Assembly (NCBI GenBank): GCA_023436765.1
Contig: JAEZHX010000230.1
Location: 1-30,651 of the forward strand
From: Bacillota bacterium
GTDB taxonomy: Bacteria; Bacillota; Clostridia; Lachnospirales; Lachnospiraceae
DNA length: 30,651 nt
Reading direction: 5' to 3'
A program made the position numbers and the translations under genes. Each line of letters begins with the position of its first letter. The first letter of the stretch is position 1. Of this stretch, positions 7,070 to 16,618 are shown piece after piece. The notes under the pieces were generated by a model that was not told the DNA's origin, did not search any database, and saw only the letters and a program-made list of their open reading frames with translations.

Positions 7070-9151
7070 ATGATTAAGCTGGTCAGTGAAGGTTTCCCGC
7101 TTACGGAAGCCGTTCGGTTTGCGGTAAACCACCTACATAGGGAAATAGAAAAACAATATATGGATATGGTAATTAATTTGGAGCTGATATCTGATCAATC
7201 GGTTACTTCTCAGGGTTACTTAAGAAAGCGTAGCGGGGAAACCATACAAATGCTCAGCTCGGACGAAGCAGGGATGATGTACGGGATTCTGGACCTCGGA
7301 AGAGAAATCGGTCAGGGCATTTCACCTGAATGTATTCAAGCTACGGAGGTGACTCCATACCTCCTGAACAGAGGAATAAAGTTCAATATCCCGCTGGATG
7401 CTAGAACACCCAGCTATTCTGATGCCTCCGATTCGGCTGTACAGAATATCCTCCATATGTGGGAATATGAATTCTGGACAGAGTTTCTGGACCGAATGGC
7501 TCTGGAGCATTATAATGTCCTGTCTCTCTGGACCCTGTCCCCATTCCCCTCTCTGGTTAAGATACCGGAATACCCCCTGATTGCCCTACAGGATGTGAAG
7601 AGATCTCTGCGACCTCCGAAGGCAGATTTAAGCGGCTGGGGCATGTATTCAGAGGATATGGAACAGAGTCTGGTAACAATTAAGAAGCTGACCATTGAGG
7701 AAAAGATAGCCTTCTGGCAGTCCGTCATGGAATATGCGAAAAACCGTTGTATCAAGCTTATGATTTTCACTTGGAATCTGTTTGTTTACGGAACGGAGCA
7801 TAATCCATACGGGATCACCTGTGATCAGAATAATCCGGTCACGAAGGACTATATTTACTGTGGAACGAAAGCTTTGATGGATACCTATCCGTTGCTGGCC
7901 GGAATTGGAGTTACCTCCGGTGAACATATGCTGCGGGATGAGACCGATATCCCCTTCCTGGCGGATTCCTATGGCAGGGGAGTGAAGGATTATCTGATGG
8001 ACCATCCGGAGAGGCAGTTTGAATTCATTCACCGGATGCAGTATACCCGTTATGACAGTATTATGGAGGAATTCCGTGATTTCCCTTGTCCCTTCGGAAT
8101 CAGCTTCAAGTATTCCCAGGCCCATATGTATTCCAGCACCAAGCCAGCCTTTATCAGAGACTTCCTAAAGGAGAAGAGCCCGGAAACGAAGATCTGGCTT
8201 ACAGTACGAAACGATGATTTCTATATGTACCGCTGGGGTGATCCGGAATATGCCAGAGAGTACTTGAAGGGAATGCCGATAGGTATGATGAAGGGCTTCT
8301 ATATGGGAGCGGACGGTTATACCTGGGGAAGGGATTATATGAGTCTTAATGGTACCTCACATCCTCTCATCATCGATAAGATGTGGTATATGTTCAGTAT
8401 ATGGGGACAGCTCTCATATCGTATTGACCTTCAAGAGGAGTATTTTCGCAGGGAACTTCAGAAACATTATGAAGCTGAGGTTCAGGGCTTATATGAAGCC
8501 TGGAGAGCTGCTTCAGCCATCCTTCCCATCATCAATCAGGTCCATTGGCATGACTATGATTTCCAGTGGTATCCGGAAGGCTGCTGTATGTATGATTTTG
8601 AGACAGATAAGCTGGTATTTGCGGATATCAACGAATTTGTGTCCTGTCCGGCTATTCCGGGAGGAGATTATTACAGCGTGGAAGAGTATTGTGAGGCATT
8701 GCTAAAAGGAGAACTAATAACCAAAAACGATCCCTGCTCAGCAGCAGCCTCAATCAGAGAGTATGCGAAGGAAGCATTGGTCTGGGTGGAGTATTTCCGA
8801 GCTACAGAAAAGCAGGATAACAAGGAAAGGAACTCTCCGGATGCTGAGGAACTGCTGGCCACTGTAGAGGATATTGAGGCATTAAGTTACCTGGGACATT
8901 ATTATTCAGATAAGCTGGAGGCGGCAGTACAGCTATGCCTGTACCGGAAGACCGATAACAGGAAAGCGAAGGAGGAAGCTGTTGTATTGTTAAGGAAGGC
9001 AGCTATTGAATGGGCTAAGTATTCTGCCAAATCAAAAAGTCTGTATCGGCCGCAGCTTCTGACCAGATTATGTGCAATTGTGGATGTACAGCGCTTTGAT
9101 TCATTGGCTGAGCTGGATATTCGAGTTGCAGCGGAGAATCTGACTGAATAA
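7070..9151 (+). CDS. GH67N-like / TIM-barrel glycoside hydrolase-like protein, substrate unknown
   Basis: 693 residues from ATG 7070; an ATG at 7058 is in frame, but GGAG at 7060-7063 lies six bases before 7070. There is no signal peptide, so it is cytoplasmic. The first ~95 residues resemble the alpha-glucuronidase (GH67) N-terminal domain; the phrase DEAGMMYGILDLGREI at 65-80 is typical of the GH20/GH67-type accessory fold that precedes a TIM barrel. The next ~400 residues alternate in barrel fashion (NRGIKFNIP at 100-108, IKLMIFTWNLFVYG at 228-241, GIGVTSGEHM at 278-287, KIWLTVRNDDF at 374-384). The C-terminal ~200 residues look helical. I cannot assign catalytic acids with confidence, and the overall architecture is not one I can name to a CAZy family. 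The gene context (GH3, GHL6-type enzyme, transporter) supports a glycan or uronide role. Confidence 0.65.
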   Translation: MIKLVSEGFPLTEAVRFAVNHLHREIEKQYMDMVINLELISDQSVTSQGYLRKRSGETIQMLSSDEAGMMYGILDLGREIGQGISPECIQATEVTPYLLNRGIKFNIPLDARTPSYSDASDSAVQNILHMWEYEFWTEFLDRMALEHYNVLSLWTLSPFPSLVKIPEYPLIALQDVKRSLRPPKADLSGWGMYSEDMEQSLVTIKKLTIEEKIAFWQSVMEYAKNRCIKLMIFTWNLFVYGTEHNPYGITCDQNNPVTKDYIYCGTKALMDTYPLLAGIGVTSGEHMLRDETDIPFLADSYGRGVKDYLMDHPERQFEFIHRMQYTRYDSIMEEFRDFPCPFGISFKYSQAHMYSSTKPAFIRDFLKEKSPETKIWLTVRNDDFYMYRWGDPEYAREYLKGMPIGMMKGFYMGADGYTWGRDYMSLNGTSHPLIIDKMWYMFSIWGQLSYRIDLQEEYFRRELQKHYEAEVQGLYEAWRAASAILPIINQVHWHDYDFQWYPEGCCMYDFETDKLVFADINEFVSCPAIPGGDYYSVEEYCEALLKGELITKNDPCSAAASIREYAKEALVWVEYFRATEKQDNKERNSPDAEELLATVEDIEALSYLGHYYSDKLEAAVQLCLYRKTDNRKAKEEAVVLLRKAAIEWAKYSAKSKSLYRPQLLTRLCAIVDVQRFDSLAELDIRVAAENLTE

Positions 9152-9224
9152 TATGCCCTGAAACTATAGAACAGAAGCAGATACGAATGAAATAGAACGT
9201 ACAATACAGAAAGGAGCGCTTGCT

Positions 9225-11219
9225 ATGGCCTGGTGGAAGAATTATCCCTGGAGAATGATCCAGACGAATTTACGGGAAATAGATATGCTCAATATCTCGG
9301 CAGAACAATTTGTAAAGGATTTACTGGATTTTAAAGCAAATGTAGTACTACTGAATGCAGCAGGAATTATCGCCAGCTATCCCACGGAGTTGCCCTTCCA
9401 TTATCAGAGCCCGTACCTAAAGGGTGACAGCTTACGAAGAATTGTTGAAGCCTGTCATGAGAACGGAATCCGTGTATTAGCCAGAACGGACTTTTCCAAG
9501 GTTCGTAAAAGTCTGTATGAACAGCACCCCGAATGGGCCTTCAGGACGAAGGAAGATCAGATAATGGAATACAACGGAGATGTTCAGGTTTGCATCAACG
9601 GTGATTATCAGCAGCGGTATGCCTTCGAAATTCTTCGCGAAATGTTTGACAAAATCCCCTTTGATGGATTATTCTGCAATATGGGTGGATTTCAAACCAG
9701 AGATTACGATTTTAAAGATTACGGTAACTGCCATTGTGAGAATTGCAGGAGTAAATTCCGTGAGATGTATGGGCTGGAGCTGCCGGAAACAGAGGATCTG
9801 AAGGACCCTGTCTACGGCAGGTATCTTAAATTTCAGGAAAGGATTCTGAAGGAATACCGGGAAAGAATCGTAGCCTTTGTGAAGGGAATCAGTCCCGACC
9901 TTTGCTTTGATGACGAAGCCTACGCCAGGATCGAAGCAGCTACGGAATATAAGCTAAGGCTGCCTCATTGGCAGTATCATGCCTCCAGTAACTGTCGCGT
10001 AATACTCGGGGACGGAACCAGTGATATCATCTGCTCGAATACCTCCGTGGACTATATCGGATATTCCCTGCGTCATGTCGCTGTCAGCCCGGCTCTACAG
10101 GAGCTGAGACTGTGGCAGAACCTGACGAATCTCGGGGCACTGGATTATTATCTGATTGGTAGGCTCGACAACCATCTGGATCGATCCGGCTTCAAGAGAA
10201 TTAAGAAGGTATTTGCATTCCATGCGGAGCATGAACAGGCTTATCTGGGGCTGAAATCCAAGGCTGAGGTACTGTTGAAGCGTACCCATAGATGGGTCGC
10301 TAGCCCGGAGGAAAAGGGCTGGATCAGAACCTTGACGGAGTGCCATATTCCCTTTGCAGAGATACTGCCGACAGAGTTTGCAGAGGTAAACCTAAGCCGA
10401 TACCGACTTCTGATCCTGCCGGATATCAAATCCGTTACGAAGGAAGAGGCTAAACAAATAGATGAATATATCAAAGAAGGCGGTAGGGTTATTGCCACCG
10501 GTGAGACAGGATTATACGATCCTTATACCGGATTACGAGAGACGCAGATCCTTGATTGCCTTGGGGTAACTAAGATAGCAGGAATCCGTAAAGATATGCT
10601 GTCCTCCATGTTCCTGATAGAGGAGAAGGTCAAAGAGAGCTTTCCTTCCTTCACCGATACGGATGTGGTACCGGTTGGGGAGCTTATGGTGTATAATGAA
10701 ATCAGTGCTGAGGCGGAGCGATATCTGAAGCTGATTCCGCCCCACAGCTATGGCCCGCCGGAACGGTGCTATTTTATGGAGGTAACTCAGATTCCCGGGG
10801 TTACAAGATATCCCTATGGAAAGGGCTTTTCGGTCTATATCCCATGGTTACCCGGTACCTTCTATAACCTGGGAGGGCATAGTAACACCTTCCTGTTTAT
10901 GAAGGATGTCCTTCAAAAGCTGTGCAAAGTGAGATCCATTGCTCCGGACCTAAACCCCATGGTGGAGGTGAGCCTGGCGGGAAGAAGCAATGGGGAGCTG
11001 TTTGTTCAGTTAGTGAATAACAGTGGATGTTTCGGACTAAGCTTCTTCGATCCGATTCCTATGTATGGCTGTCGGCTAGAGATCCCTTCGGGACAGCCGC
11101 CCAAAGCGATCATAAGCCTGAAGTCGGGAAAGAGCATTCCCTTTGAATATCGAGACTCCTTGATTCATCTGGAGTTGGAGGAATTAACAGAATACGAGGC
11201 TGTTACGATCTCCTTCTAG
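9225..11219 (+). CDS. GHL6/GH42-like glycoside hydrolase with beta-galactosidase trimerisation-like domain
   Basis: 664 residues, no signal peptide, AAGGAG nine bases before ATG. The N-terminal half (about 10-340) looks like the hypothetical glycosyl hydrolase family GHL6 TIM barrel: WRMIQTNLREID at the start, HENGIRVLARTDFSK at about 78-92, FDGLFCNMGG at 146-155. A CHCENC motif (Cys169, Cys171, Cys174) may bind a metal, as seen in GH42-type enzymes. The next part (about 363-470) is Rossmann-like, RLLILPDIKSVTKEEAKQI then EGGRVIATGETGLYD, as in the GH42 trimerisation (GATase-like) domain. A C-terminal beta-sandwich-like tail (about 570-664) completes it. It lies 73 bases after the GH67N-like gene and has the same strand. 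Activity is unknown; an exo-acting intracellular glycosidase is the best inference. Confidence 0.7.
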   Translation: MAWWKNYPWRMIQTNLREIDMLNISAEQFVKDLLDFKANVVLLNAAGIIASYPTELPFHYQSPYLKGDSLRRIVEACHENGIRVLARTDFSKVRKSLYEQHPEWAFRTKEDQIMEYNGDVQVCINGDYQQRYAFEILREMFDKIPFDGLFCNMGGFQTRDYDFKDYGNCHCENCRSKFREMYGLELPETEDLKDPVYGRYLKFQERILKEYRERIVAFVKGISPDLCFDDEAYARIEAATEYKLRLPHWQYHASSNCRVILGDGTSDIICSNTSVDYIGYSLRHVAVSPALQELRLWQNLTNLGALDYYLIGRLDNHLDRSGFKRIKKVFAFHAEHEQAYLGLKSKAEVLLKRTHRWVASPEEKGWIRTLTECHIPFAEILPTEFAEVNLSRYRLLILPDIKSVTKEEAKQIDEYIKEGGRVIATGETGLYDPYTGLRETQILDCLGVTKIAGIRKDMLSSMFLIEEKVKESFPSFTDTDVVPVGELMVYNEISAEAERYLKLIPPHSYGPPERCYFMEVTQIPGVTRYPYGKGFSVYIPWLPGTFYNLGGHSNTFLFMKDVLQKLCKVRSIAPDLNPMVEVSLAGRSNGELFVQLVNNSGCFGLSFFDPIPMYGCRLEIPSGQPPKAIISLKSGKSIPFEYRDSLIHLELEELTEYEAVTISF

Positions 11220-11331
11220 TCCGGGTCGAAAGCCTGTTAAGCAACATTCTGTATCAGAACCATAGCAGGAACAGTAACAAGATCGTTGACGAGGAAAATC
11301 TGAGTGCCATTTTAGGAAAGGAGCATTACGA

Positions 11332-12234
11332 ATGAGAGACAGTATCCATAAGTATTTTCAGGTGGGAACCATCCTATGGATGAGCTATCCGCCGACTAGA
11401 TATGAGTATAAGGATTCTCTGATGAGAATTTTGAGGGATGATTATTTTGATGCAATAGAGATTACCCAGATCAAGGAGGATGCATTACGGGCTGAGGCGA
11501 AGGCTTTACTGGCCCAATCCCATATGAAGGTCTGCTACGGTGCACAACCCCGTTTGCTGTCCACAGGCTTAAATCCCAATGATATTCAGGAGGAAGGCAG
11601 GAGGAAGGCAGAGGCAACACTTCTGGAAGCAGTGGATGAGGCAGAATACCTCGGAGCGAAGGGGATTGCCTTTCTGGCCGGTAAATGGGAGGAGCAGACC
11701 AAGGATTTCGCTTATGAGCAGCTGCGAAAGACTACGGTAAATGTATGTCGCTATGCTGCATCGAAGCAAATGTCGGTAAACCTTGAGGTATTCGATTTTG
11801 ACATGGATAAAGCAGCCTTAATCGGACCCGCTCCCTATGCTGCCAGGTTTGCAGAGGATGTAAGGAAGGAATGTGATAATTTCGGACTCCTGGTGGATCT
11901 CTCCCATTTCCCGACCACCTATGAGACCAGTAAATTCGTGATTCAGACCCTGAAGCCCTATATTACCCACCTTCATATCGGTAATGCAGTAGTGAAGCCG
12001 GGCTTTGACGCATATGGCGATAAGCATCCCCGTTTTGGATATCCGGACAGTGCCAACGATACAGCGGAGCTGTTAGACTTCTTCCGAGTGCTGAAGGAGG
12101 AGGGATTTTTCCGGCCGGAGAACCCCTATGTGCTTTCCCTGGAGGTAACGCTTCGGGAAGGAGAGGACGGAGACATCGTACTCGCAAATACCAAGAGGGT
12201 TATTAATCGTGCCTGGGCGTTACTGGAAGAATAG
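11332..12234 (+). CDS. Sugar phosphate isomerase/epimerase-like TIM barrel (AP endonuclease 2 fold)
   Basis: 300 residues; AGGAAAGGAG lies upstream of the ATG at 11332. It is a xylose-isomerase-like TIM barrel. The expected metal ligands are in place by position: Glu152 (NLEVFD), Asp189 (LLVDLSH), His215 (ITHLHIGN) and Glu271 (LSLEV). Additional signature pieces are GAKGIAFLAG (108-117) and a DKHPRFGYPDS loop (230-240) typical of sugar epimerases that act on free sugars, keto sugars or their acids. Members of this superfamily also include dehydratases and C-glycoside-cleaving enzymes, so the reaction is open. It ends 19 bases before the start of the dehydrogenase gene and is probably co-translated with it. 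Confidence 0.85.
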   Translation: MRDSIHKYFQVGTILWMSYPPTRYEYKDSLMRILRDDYFDAIEITQIKEDALRAEAKALLAQSHMKVCYGAQPRLLSTGLNPNDIQEEGRRKAEATLLEAVDEAEYLGAKGIAFLAGKWEEQTKDFAYEQLRKTTVNVCRYAASKQMSVNLEVFDFDMDKAALIGPAPYAARFAEDVRKECDNFGLLVDLSHFPTTYETSKFVIQTLKPYITHLHIGNAVVKPGFDAYGDKHPRFGYPDSANDTAELLDFFRVLKEEGFFRPENPYVLSLEVTLREGEDGDIVLANTKRVINRAWALLEE

Positions 12235-12253
12235 CCGGAAAGGATGGAGCAGG

Positions 12254-13213
12254 ATGAAGATAGTAATATTGGACGGATATACGGAGAACCCCGGTGACTT
12301 AAGCTGGGAGGGCATCGCCGCTCTTGGTGAGCTTAAAGTATATGATAGAACTCCGGCGGAGCTGGTGGTTGAACGAATCGGGGATGCAGAAATTGTGTTC
12401 AGTAACAAGACTGTCATCTCACAGGAGATTCTGGAACAATGCCCCAACATCAGATATATTGGTGTACTGGCGACCGGTTATAATGTAATTGATGTGAAGG
12501 CGGCGAAGAGCAGGGGTATCGTAGTGACCAATATTCCGGCTTACGGAACGGAAGCTGTCAGCCAGTATACCATTGCACTACTGCTGGAGCTTTGCCACCA
12601 TATCGGAGCCCATTCAGACAGCGTGAAGCGAGGAGACTGGACTAAATGCAAGGACTTTTGTTACTGGAACTATCCCTTGATTGAACTGGCAGGTAAAACC
12701 ATCGGAATCATCGGCTTTGGGAAGATCGGAAGAGGTACTGCCAGAATCGCACAAGCCTTTGGAATGGAGGTTCTTGCCTATAATCCGAGCCCCATCCCTG
12801 AGGAGCAGCTAACCGGAAAGGTAAGGCAGGTAACCCTGGAGGAGCTGCTAACCGGTTCCGATGTGATCTCCCTCCATTGTCCTCTGTTTCCGGATACCCA
12901 GGGAATCATTAATTCAGAAACTATCAGTAAAATGAAGGACGGAGTCCTGATCATCAATGATTCCAGAGGTCCTCTGATCGTGGAGGAGGATATGCGGGAT
13001 GCTCTGATCAGTGGTAAGGTAGCAGGAGCAGCAGTGGATGTGGTGTCCAGTGAACCGATCCGCGTGGATAATCCCCTGCTTACCGCACCGAATATTATCA
13101 TAACCCCCCATATTGCCTGGGCACCGAAGGAAGCCAGACAGCGTCTGATGAACATCGCAGTTGATAATCTGAAAGCATTCCTGAACGGCAAACCTGAAAA
13201 TGTCGTTTCCTAG
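12254..13213 (+). CDS. D-2-hydroxyacid dehydrogenase (glycerate/hydroxypyruvate-type), copy 1
   Basis: 319 residues. An open frame extends back to 12209, overlapping the previous gene, but AAGGA (12240-12244) and GGAG (12246-12249) favour ATG 12254 (MKIVILDGYT). The NAD-binding Rossmann motif GFGKIG is at 154-159 (preceded by AGKTIGII). The catalytic triad of the D-isomer-specific 2-hydroxyacid dehydrogenases is visible: Arg238 (NDSRGPL), Glu267 (SSEP) and His286 (TPHIAW). The sequence is closest in style to glycerate dehydrogenase / hydroxypyruvate reductase. It would interconvert a 2-oxoacid and a D-2-hydroxyacid using NAD(P)H in the cytoplasm. A second, only distantly similar member of the family closes the locus (19519-20472), so the two probably act on different oxoacids. 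Confidence 0.9.
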   Translation: MKIVILDGYTENPGDLSWEGIAALGELKVYDRTPAELVVERIGDAEIVFSNKTVISQEILEQCPNIRYIGVLATGYNVIDVKAAKSRGIVVTNIPAYGTEAVSQYTIALLLELCHHIGAHSDSVKRGDWTKCKDFCYWNYPLIELAGKTIGIIGFGKIGRGTARIAQAFGMEVLAYNPSPIPEEQLTGKVRQVTLEELLTGSDVISLHCPLFPDTQGIINSETISKMKDGVLIINDSRGPLIVEEDMRDALISGKVAGAAVDVVSSEPIRVDNPLLTAPNIIITPHIAWAPKEARQRLMNIAVDNLKAFLNGKPENVVS

Positions 13214-13226
13214 AAAAAGGAAAGTT

Positions 13227-13258
13227 ACATTAGGAATCGGCAAGCCGATTCCTAATGT
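13227..13258 (+). other. Perfect 14-bp hairpin with CAAG loop
   Basis: ACATTAGGAATCGG (13227-13240) pairs perfectly with CCGATTCCTAATGT (13245-13258) around a four-base loop, 14 bases after the dehydrogenase stop. The following sequence has no T-run, so it is more likely a stability or partial termination element between the dehydrogenase and carrier genes than a full terminator. Confidence 0.6.
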
Positions 13259-13337
13259 CTAAGATTATGTTATTCTCTCATAATAAAGTAATGCTGACGC
13301 CCGGATTCCCGGTGCTTAAAAAAATGTGGAGGTTATT

Positions 13338-14315
13338 ATGTCACCGGCTCAAATCACTTTAAACCAAATACTTATCATTTTTATCATTATCATCATCGGT
13401 ATCATTAGCTACAAGATCAAACTGATTGACGATGCTACGAACGCAAAGCTCTCCAATATCCTTCTGATGCTGGTTAACCCGATGGTCATCTTCGTGGCTT
13501 ATCAGAGAGCATTTTCTACCGAGCTTCTGAACGGTTTATTGATTTCCCTGTTATTGTCCGCAGTAACCCATATCACAAGTATTCTGATTGCATATCTGAT
13601 GCTTCGCAAGAAAAAGCGGGAAACCTTGATCATTGATGGAATCAAAATCAAGAAATACGTGGAGAATAAGGATGCGGAGGTGGAGCGGTCCAATGCCATC
13701 TATGCGAATGTAGGCTTTATGGGTATCCCCCTGGTGAACGGGATCTTTGGATCAGAGGGAGTATTCTATGTTACTGCATCTATTACGATGTTCAATATTT
13801 TTCTGTGGACCCATGGGGTCATTATGATGTCCGGAAGCAGAGAGCTGAGCTTCAAAGCCTTAATGAAGAAACTGATGTCACCTTCCATCATTGCGATTGT
13901 GATCGGGTTGATCTGCTTTCTCTTCCAGATCATGGTTCCAAAGGTGGTGAAGGATGCCTTCACTCATATTGCGAATATGAATACCCCTTTTGCGATGCTG
14001 ATTGCCGGTGTTACCATCGGTAAAACTGATCTGCGAAAGCTGTTAAAGAAATTCAGAGTATTTTATACCGCTTTCATAAAATTAATTATCATTCCGATTC
14101 TGCTTTTACTGGTTTACAGCTTATTCCCGATGAATGAAATCGTATTTACAACAGCAGTGATCATGGCGGCAGCCCCCTCTGCGACAACAGGAATCCTGTT
14201 CTCCATCAAATATGGCAAGAATTCGGTTCTGTCAGCAGAAATATTCACTGTCACAACCCTATTATGTGCAATCACAATCCCTCTGATTGTCAAGCTTGCA
14301 GGAATAATAGCATAG
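13338..14315 (+). CDS. AEC-family (auxin efflux carrier-like) permease
   Basis: 325 residues from ATG 13338. A GTG at 13326 is in frame but lies in front of the GGAGG at 13328-13332 that serves 13338. Ten or so hydrophobic helices are visible, with the AEC signature NAIYANVGFMGIPLVNG near 116-132 and the repeat-like second half ending in a TTGILFSIKYG segment. AEC proteins in bacteria (MleP, MdcF types) carry malate, malonate, lactate and similar carboxylates. Placement right after a D-2-hydroxyacid dehydrogenase suggests export of a hydroxyacid product or import of a related acid. The direction and substrate are inference. Confidence 0.85.
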   Translation: MSPAQITLNQILIIFIIIIIGIISYKIKLIDDATNAKLSNILLMLVNPMVIFVAYQRAFSTELLNGLLISLLLSAVTHITSILIAYLMLRKKKRETLIIDGIKIKKYVENKDAEVERSNAIYANVGFMGIPLVNGIFGSEGVFYVTASITMFNIFLWTHGVIMMSGSRELSFKALMKKLMSPSIIAIVIGLICFLFQIMVPKVVKDAFTHIANMNTPFAMLIAGVTIGKTDLRKLLKKFRVFYTAFIKLIIIPILLLLVYSLFPMNEIVFTTAVIMAAAPSATTGILFSIKYGKNSVLSAEIFTVTTLLCAITIPLIVKLAGIIA

Positions 14316-14357
14316 ATAACAATGAGAGTGACAAAATCATAGGATACAGGTGTAGGA

Positions 14358-16475
14358 ATGGACTTTACAAAGGAAGCAAGAGAAATTGTTAATAAAATGA
14401 CCACGGAGGAGAAGGCAGCCGTACTTCGCTATGACTCTCCGGCAATCCCGCGGCTCAGAATTCCAAGATACCAATGGTGGAATGAAGCCCTCCACGGACT
14501 GGCCAGATCGGGGACTGCAACAATGTTTCCTCAGGCGATCGGACTCGCGGCTATGTTTGATCCGGAAGAGATGGAGAAGATCGGTGATATCATCGCTACG
14601 GAGGCAAGGGCTAAGTATAATGCTTATGTTGCAGAGGGAGACCGGGATATTTATAAGGGCTTAACACTATGGGCACCGAATGTAAATATCTTTCGTGACC
14701 CCAGATGGGGCAGGGGGCAAGAGACCTATGGAGAAGACCCGTATCTGACTTCAGTACTGGGAGTCAGCTTTATCAAGGGTCTTCAGGGGAATGGAACATA
14801 TCTGAAATCTGCTGCCTGTGCGAAGCATTTTGCAGTACATAGCGGCCCGGAGGAATTAAGACACGAATTCAATGCAGAGGTCTCAAATAAGGACCTATGG
14901 GAAACCTATCTTCCGGCCTTTGAGGCATGTGTCACGGAAGCTAAGGTTGAAGGTGTTATGGGCGCTTATAACAGAACCAACGGAGAACCCTGCTGTGCCA
15001 GTAAGCTGCTGATGCAGGATATTTTGAAGAAGAGGTGGGGGTTTGACGGATATTACGTATCCGACTGCTTCGCCCTGGCAGATTTCCATGCGCATCATAT
15101 GGTAACCGGTACAGCAGAGGAATCTGCAGCCTTAGCATTAAAAATGGGCTGTGATATCAATTGCGGTAATATCTATCTTCATATTCTGAGAGCTTATGAA
15201 CAGGGACTGGTATCGGAAGAGGATATCACCGAAGCGGCGGTTCATGCAATTCGAACAAGGCTTCGCCTCGGACTTTTTGACCAGGACTGTGAATATAATC
15301 GTATTTCCTATGATAAAGTAGCCTGCAGGGAACACAGAGCAGAGGCAGTGAAGGCTGCAGAGAAATCCATAGTCCTCTTAAAGAATGACGGAATACTTCC
15401 TCTCAGTAATAGATCCGGGCGAATCGCTGTGATTGGTCCGAATGCGGACAGCCGTACGGCCTTAATCGGTAATTATACCGGAACACCGTCAAGATACGTT
15501 ACTTTGCTGGAGGGAATCCGGGAAGTAGCAGGACCGGACCTGGAGCTTGAGTTTTCCGAGGGCTGTCATATCATGAAGGATAAGGTGGAGCCCAGGGCTT
15601 TACCGGGAGACAGAATCTCTGAGGCTGTAACCATAGCGAAAAGAACCGGATTAGCCGTGGTTTGTGTGGGTTTGGACGGACGCTTTGAAGGGGAACAGGT
15701 TGATAACGGTAACCCGAATAAGGAAAATAGTATCATGAAGGCGGATAAGTCCATGGATCTGCCGGCATCACAGCAGGAGCTTTTATGCGCGTTGATTCGT
15801 ACCGGTGCTGATCTCATTATCATCAATCTGACAGGAAGTGCGATGAATCTAAAATGGCTTCAGGATACGCCAAATGTCAGGAGTATCCTCCAAGGCTGGT
15901 ACCCGGGAGCAGAAGGCGGCATTGCTATGGCAAAGGTTTTATTCGGGGATACGAATCCTTCGGGAAGACTTCCCGTTACCATCTACGAATCTGAAAAGGA
16001 CCTTCCGGATTTTGCGGATTATTCCATGAAAGGCCGAACCTATCGATATTTTGAAGGGCGGACATTATATCCCTTCGGTTATGGCTTAAGCTATACGAAG
16101 TTCAGCTATTCGCGGCTTCGAACACAGTGTCTGCCGGATCAACAAAAGCTGCGCGTATCCGTGGAGGTTAAAAATGTTGGCAGATATGACGGCGATGATA
16201 TCGTGCAGATCTATATTAAGGATCTGGAATCAGTCCATGCCGTGAAGAATCATAAGCTATGTGGCTTCCGGAGGATATCGCTGAAGGCCGGAGAGCAGAG
16301 AACGGTAGAGCTGTTGATAGATAAGAAAGCGTTTGAAGTGGTGGATGAGGAAGGTAACAGCTACATAGACAGCAACCATTTCCTTATTTATGCAGGAGGA
16401 AGCCAGCCAGATCCAAGAAGCTGTGAGTTACTGGGACAAAGTCCGCTGTCGGCAGAGATCACTCTGGGTGTATAA
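14358..16475 (+). CDS. Glycoside hydrolase family 3 beta-glycosidase (beta-xylosidase/beta-glucosidase type)
   Basis: 705 residues, no signal peptide. Domains in order: GH3 N-terminal TIM barrel (about 1-310), GH3 C-terminal alpha/beta sandwich (about 335-570) and fibronectin-III-like domain (about 605-690). The signature DPRWGRGQETYGEDPYL is at 114-130. The catalytic nucleophile is Asp236 in YVSDC; the general acid/base is probably Glu446 in FEGEQ, which resembles the (L/F)EGE motif of bacterial beta-xylosidases. KHF and HSGPE at 156-165 are the usual substrate-binding elements. The SDC and FEGE variants favour the xylosidase-like subgroup, but GH3 specificity cannot be fixed by eye. The start is supported by a weak AGG; a downstream Met at codon 14 is possible. 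It removes terminal residues from imported oligosaccharides in the cytoplasm. Confidence 0.93.
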   Translation: MDFTKEAREIVNKMTTEEKAAVLRYDSPAIPRLRIPRYQWWNEALHGLARSGTATMFPQAIGLAAMFDPEEMEKIGDIIATEARAKYNAYVAEGDRDIYKGLTLWAPNVNIFRDPRWGRGQETYGEDPYLTSVLGVSFIKGLQGNGTYLKSAACAKHFAVHSGPEELRHEFNAEVSNKDLWETYLPAFEACVTEAKVEGVMGAYNRTNGEPCCASKLLMQDILKKRWGFDGYYVSDCFALADFHAHHMVTGTAEESAALALKMGCDINCGNIYLHILRAYEQGLVSEEDITEAAVHAIRTRLRLGLFDQDCEYNRISYDKVACREHRAEAVKAAEKSIVLLKNDGILPLSNRSGRIAVIGPNADSRTALIGNYTGTPSRYVTLLEGIREVAGPDLELEFSEGCHIMKDKVEPRALPGDRISEAVTIAKRTGLAVVCVGLDGRFEGEQVDNGNPNKENSIMKADKSMDLPASQQELLCALIRTGADLIIINLTGSAMNLKWLQDTPNVRSILQGWYPGAEGGIAMAKVLFGDTNPSGRLPVTIYESEKDLPDFADYSMKGRTYRYFEGRTLYPFGYGLSYTKFSYSRLRTQCLPDQQKLRVSVEVKNVGRYDGDDIVQIYIKDLESVHAVKNHKLCGFRRISLKAGEQRTVELLIDKKAFEVVDEEGNSYIDSNHFLIYAGGSQPDPRSCELLGQSPLSAEITLGV

Positions 16476-16618
16476 AGCATACAACCGGAAAAATGATAAG
16501 TAACTACTGGAGATAGTCAGGTAGGAAGAGAAATCTATCTTACGGAACCTGCCATTAGTGCTATACTTTAGGTAACTATCATATTCCGGACAAGGATAGG
16601 AGCTGAGCAATAGAATAT

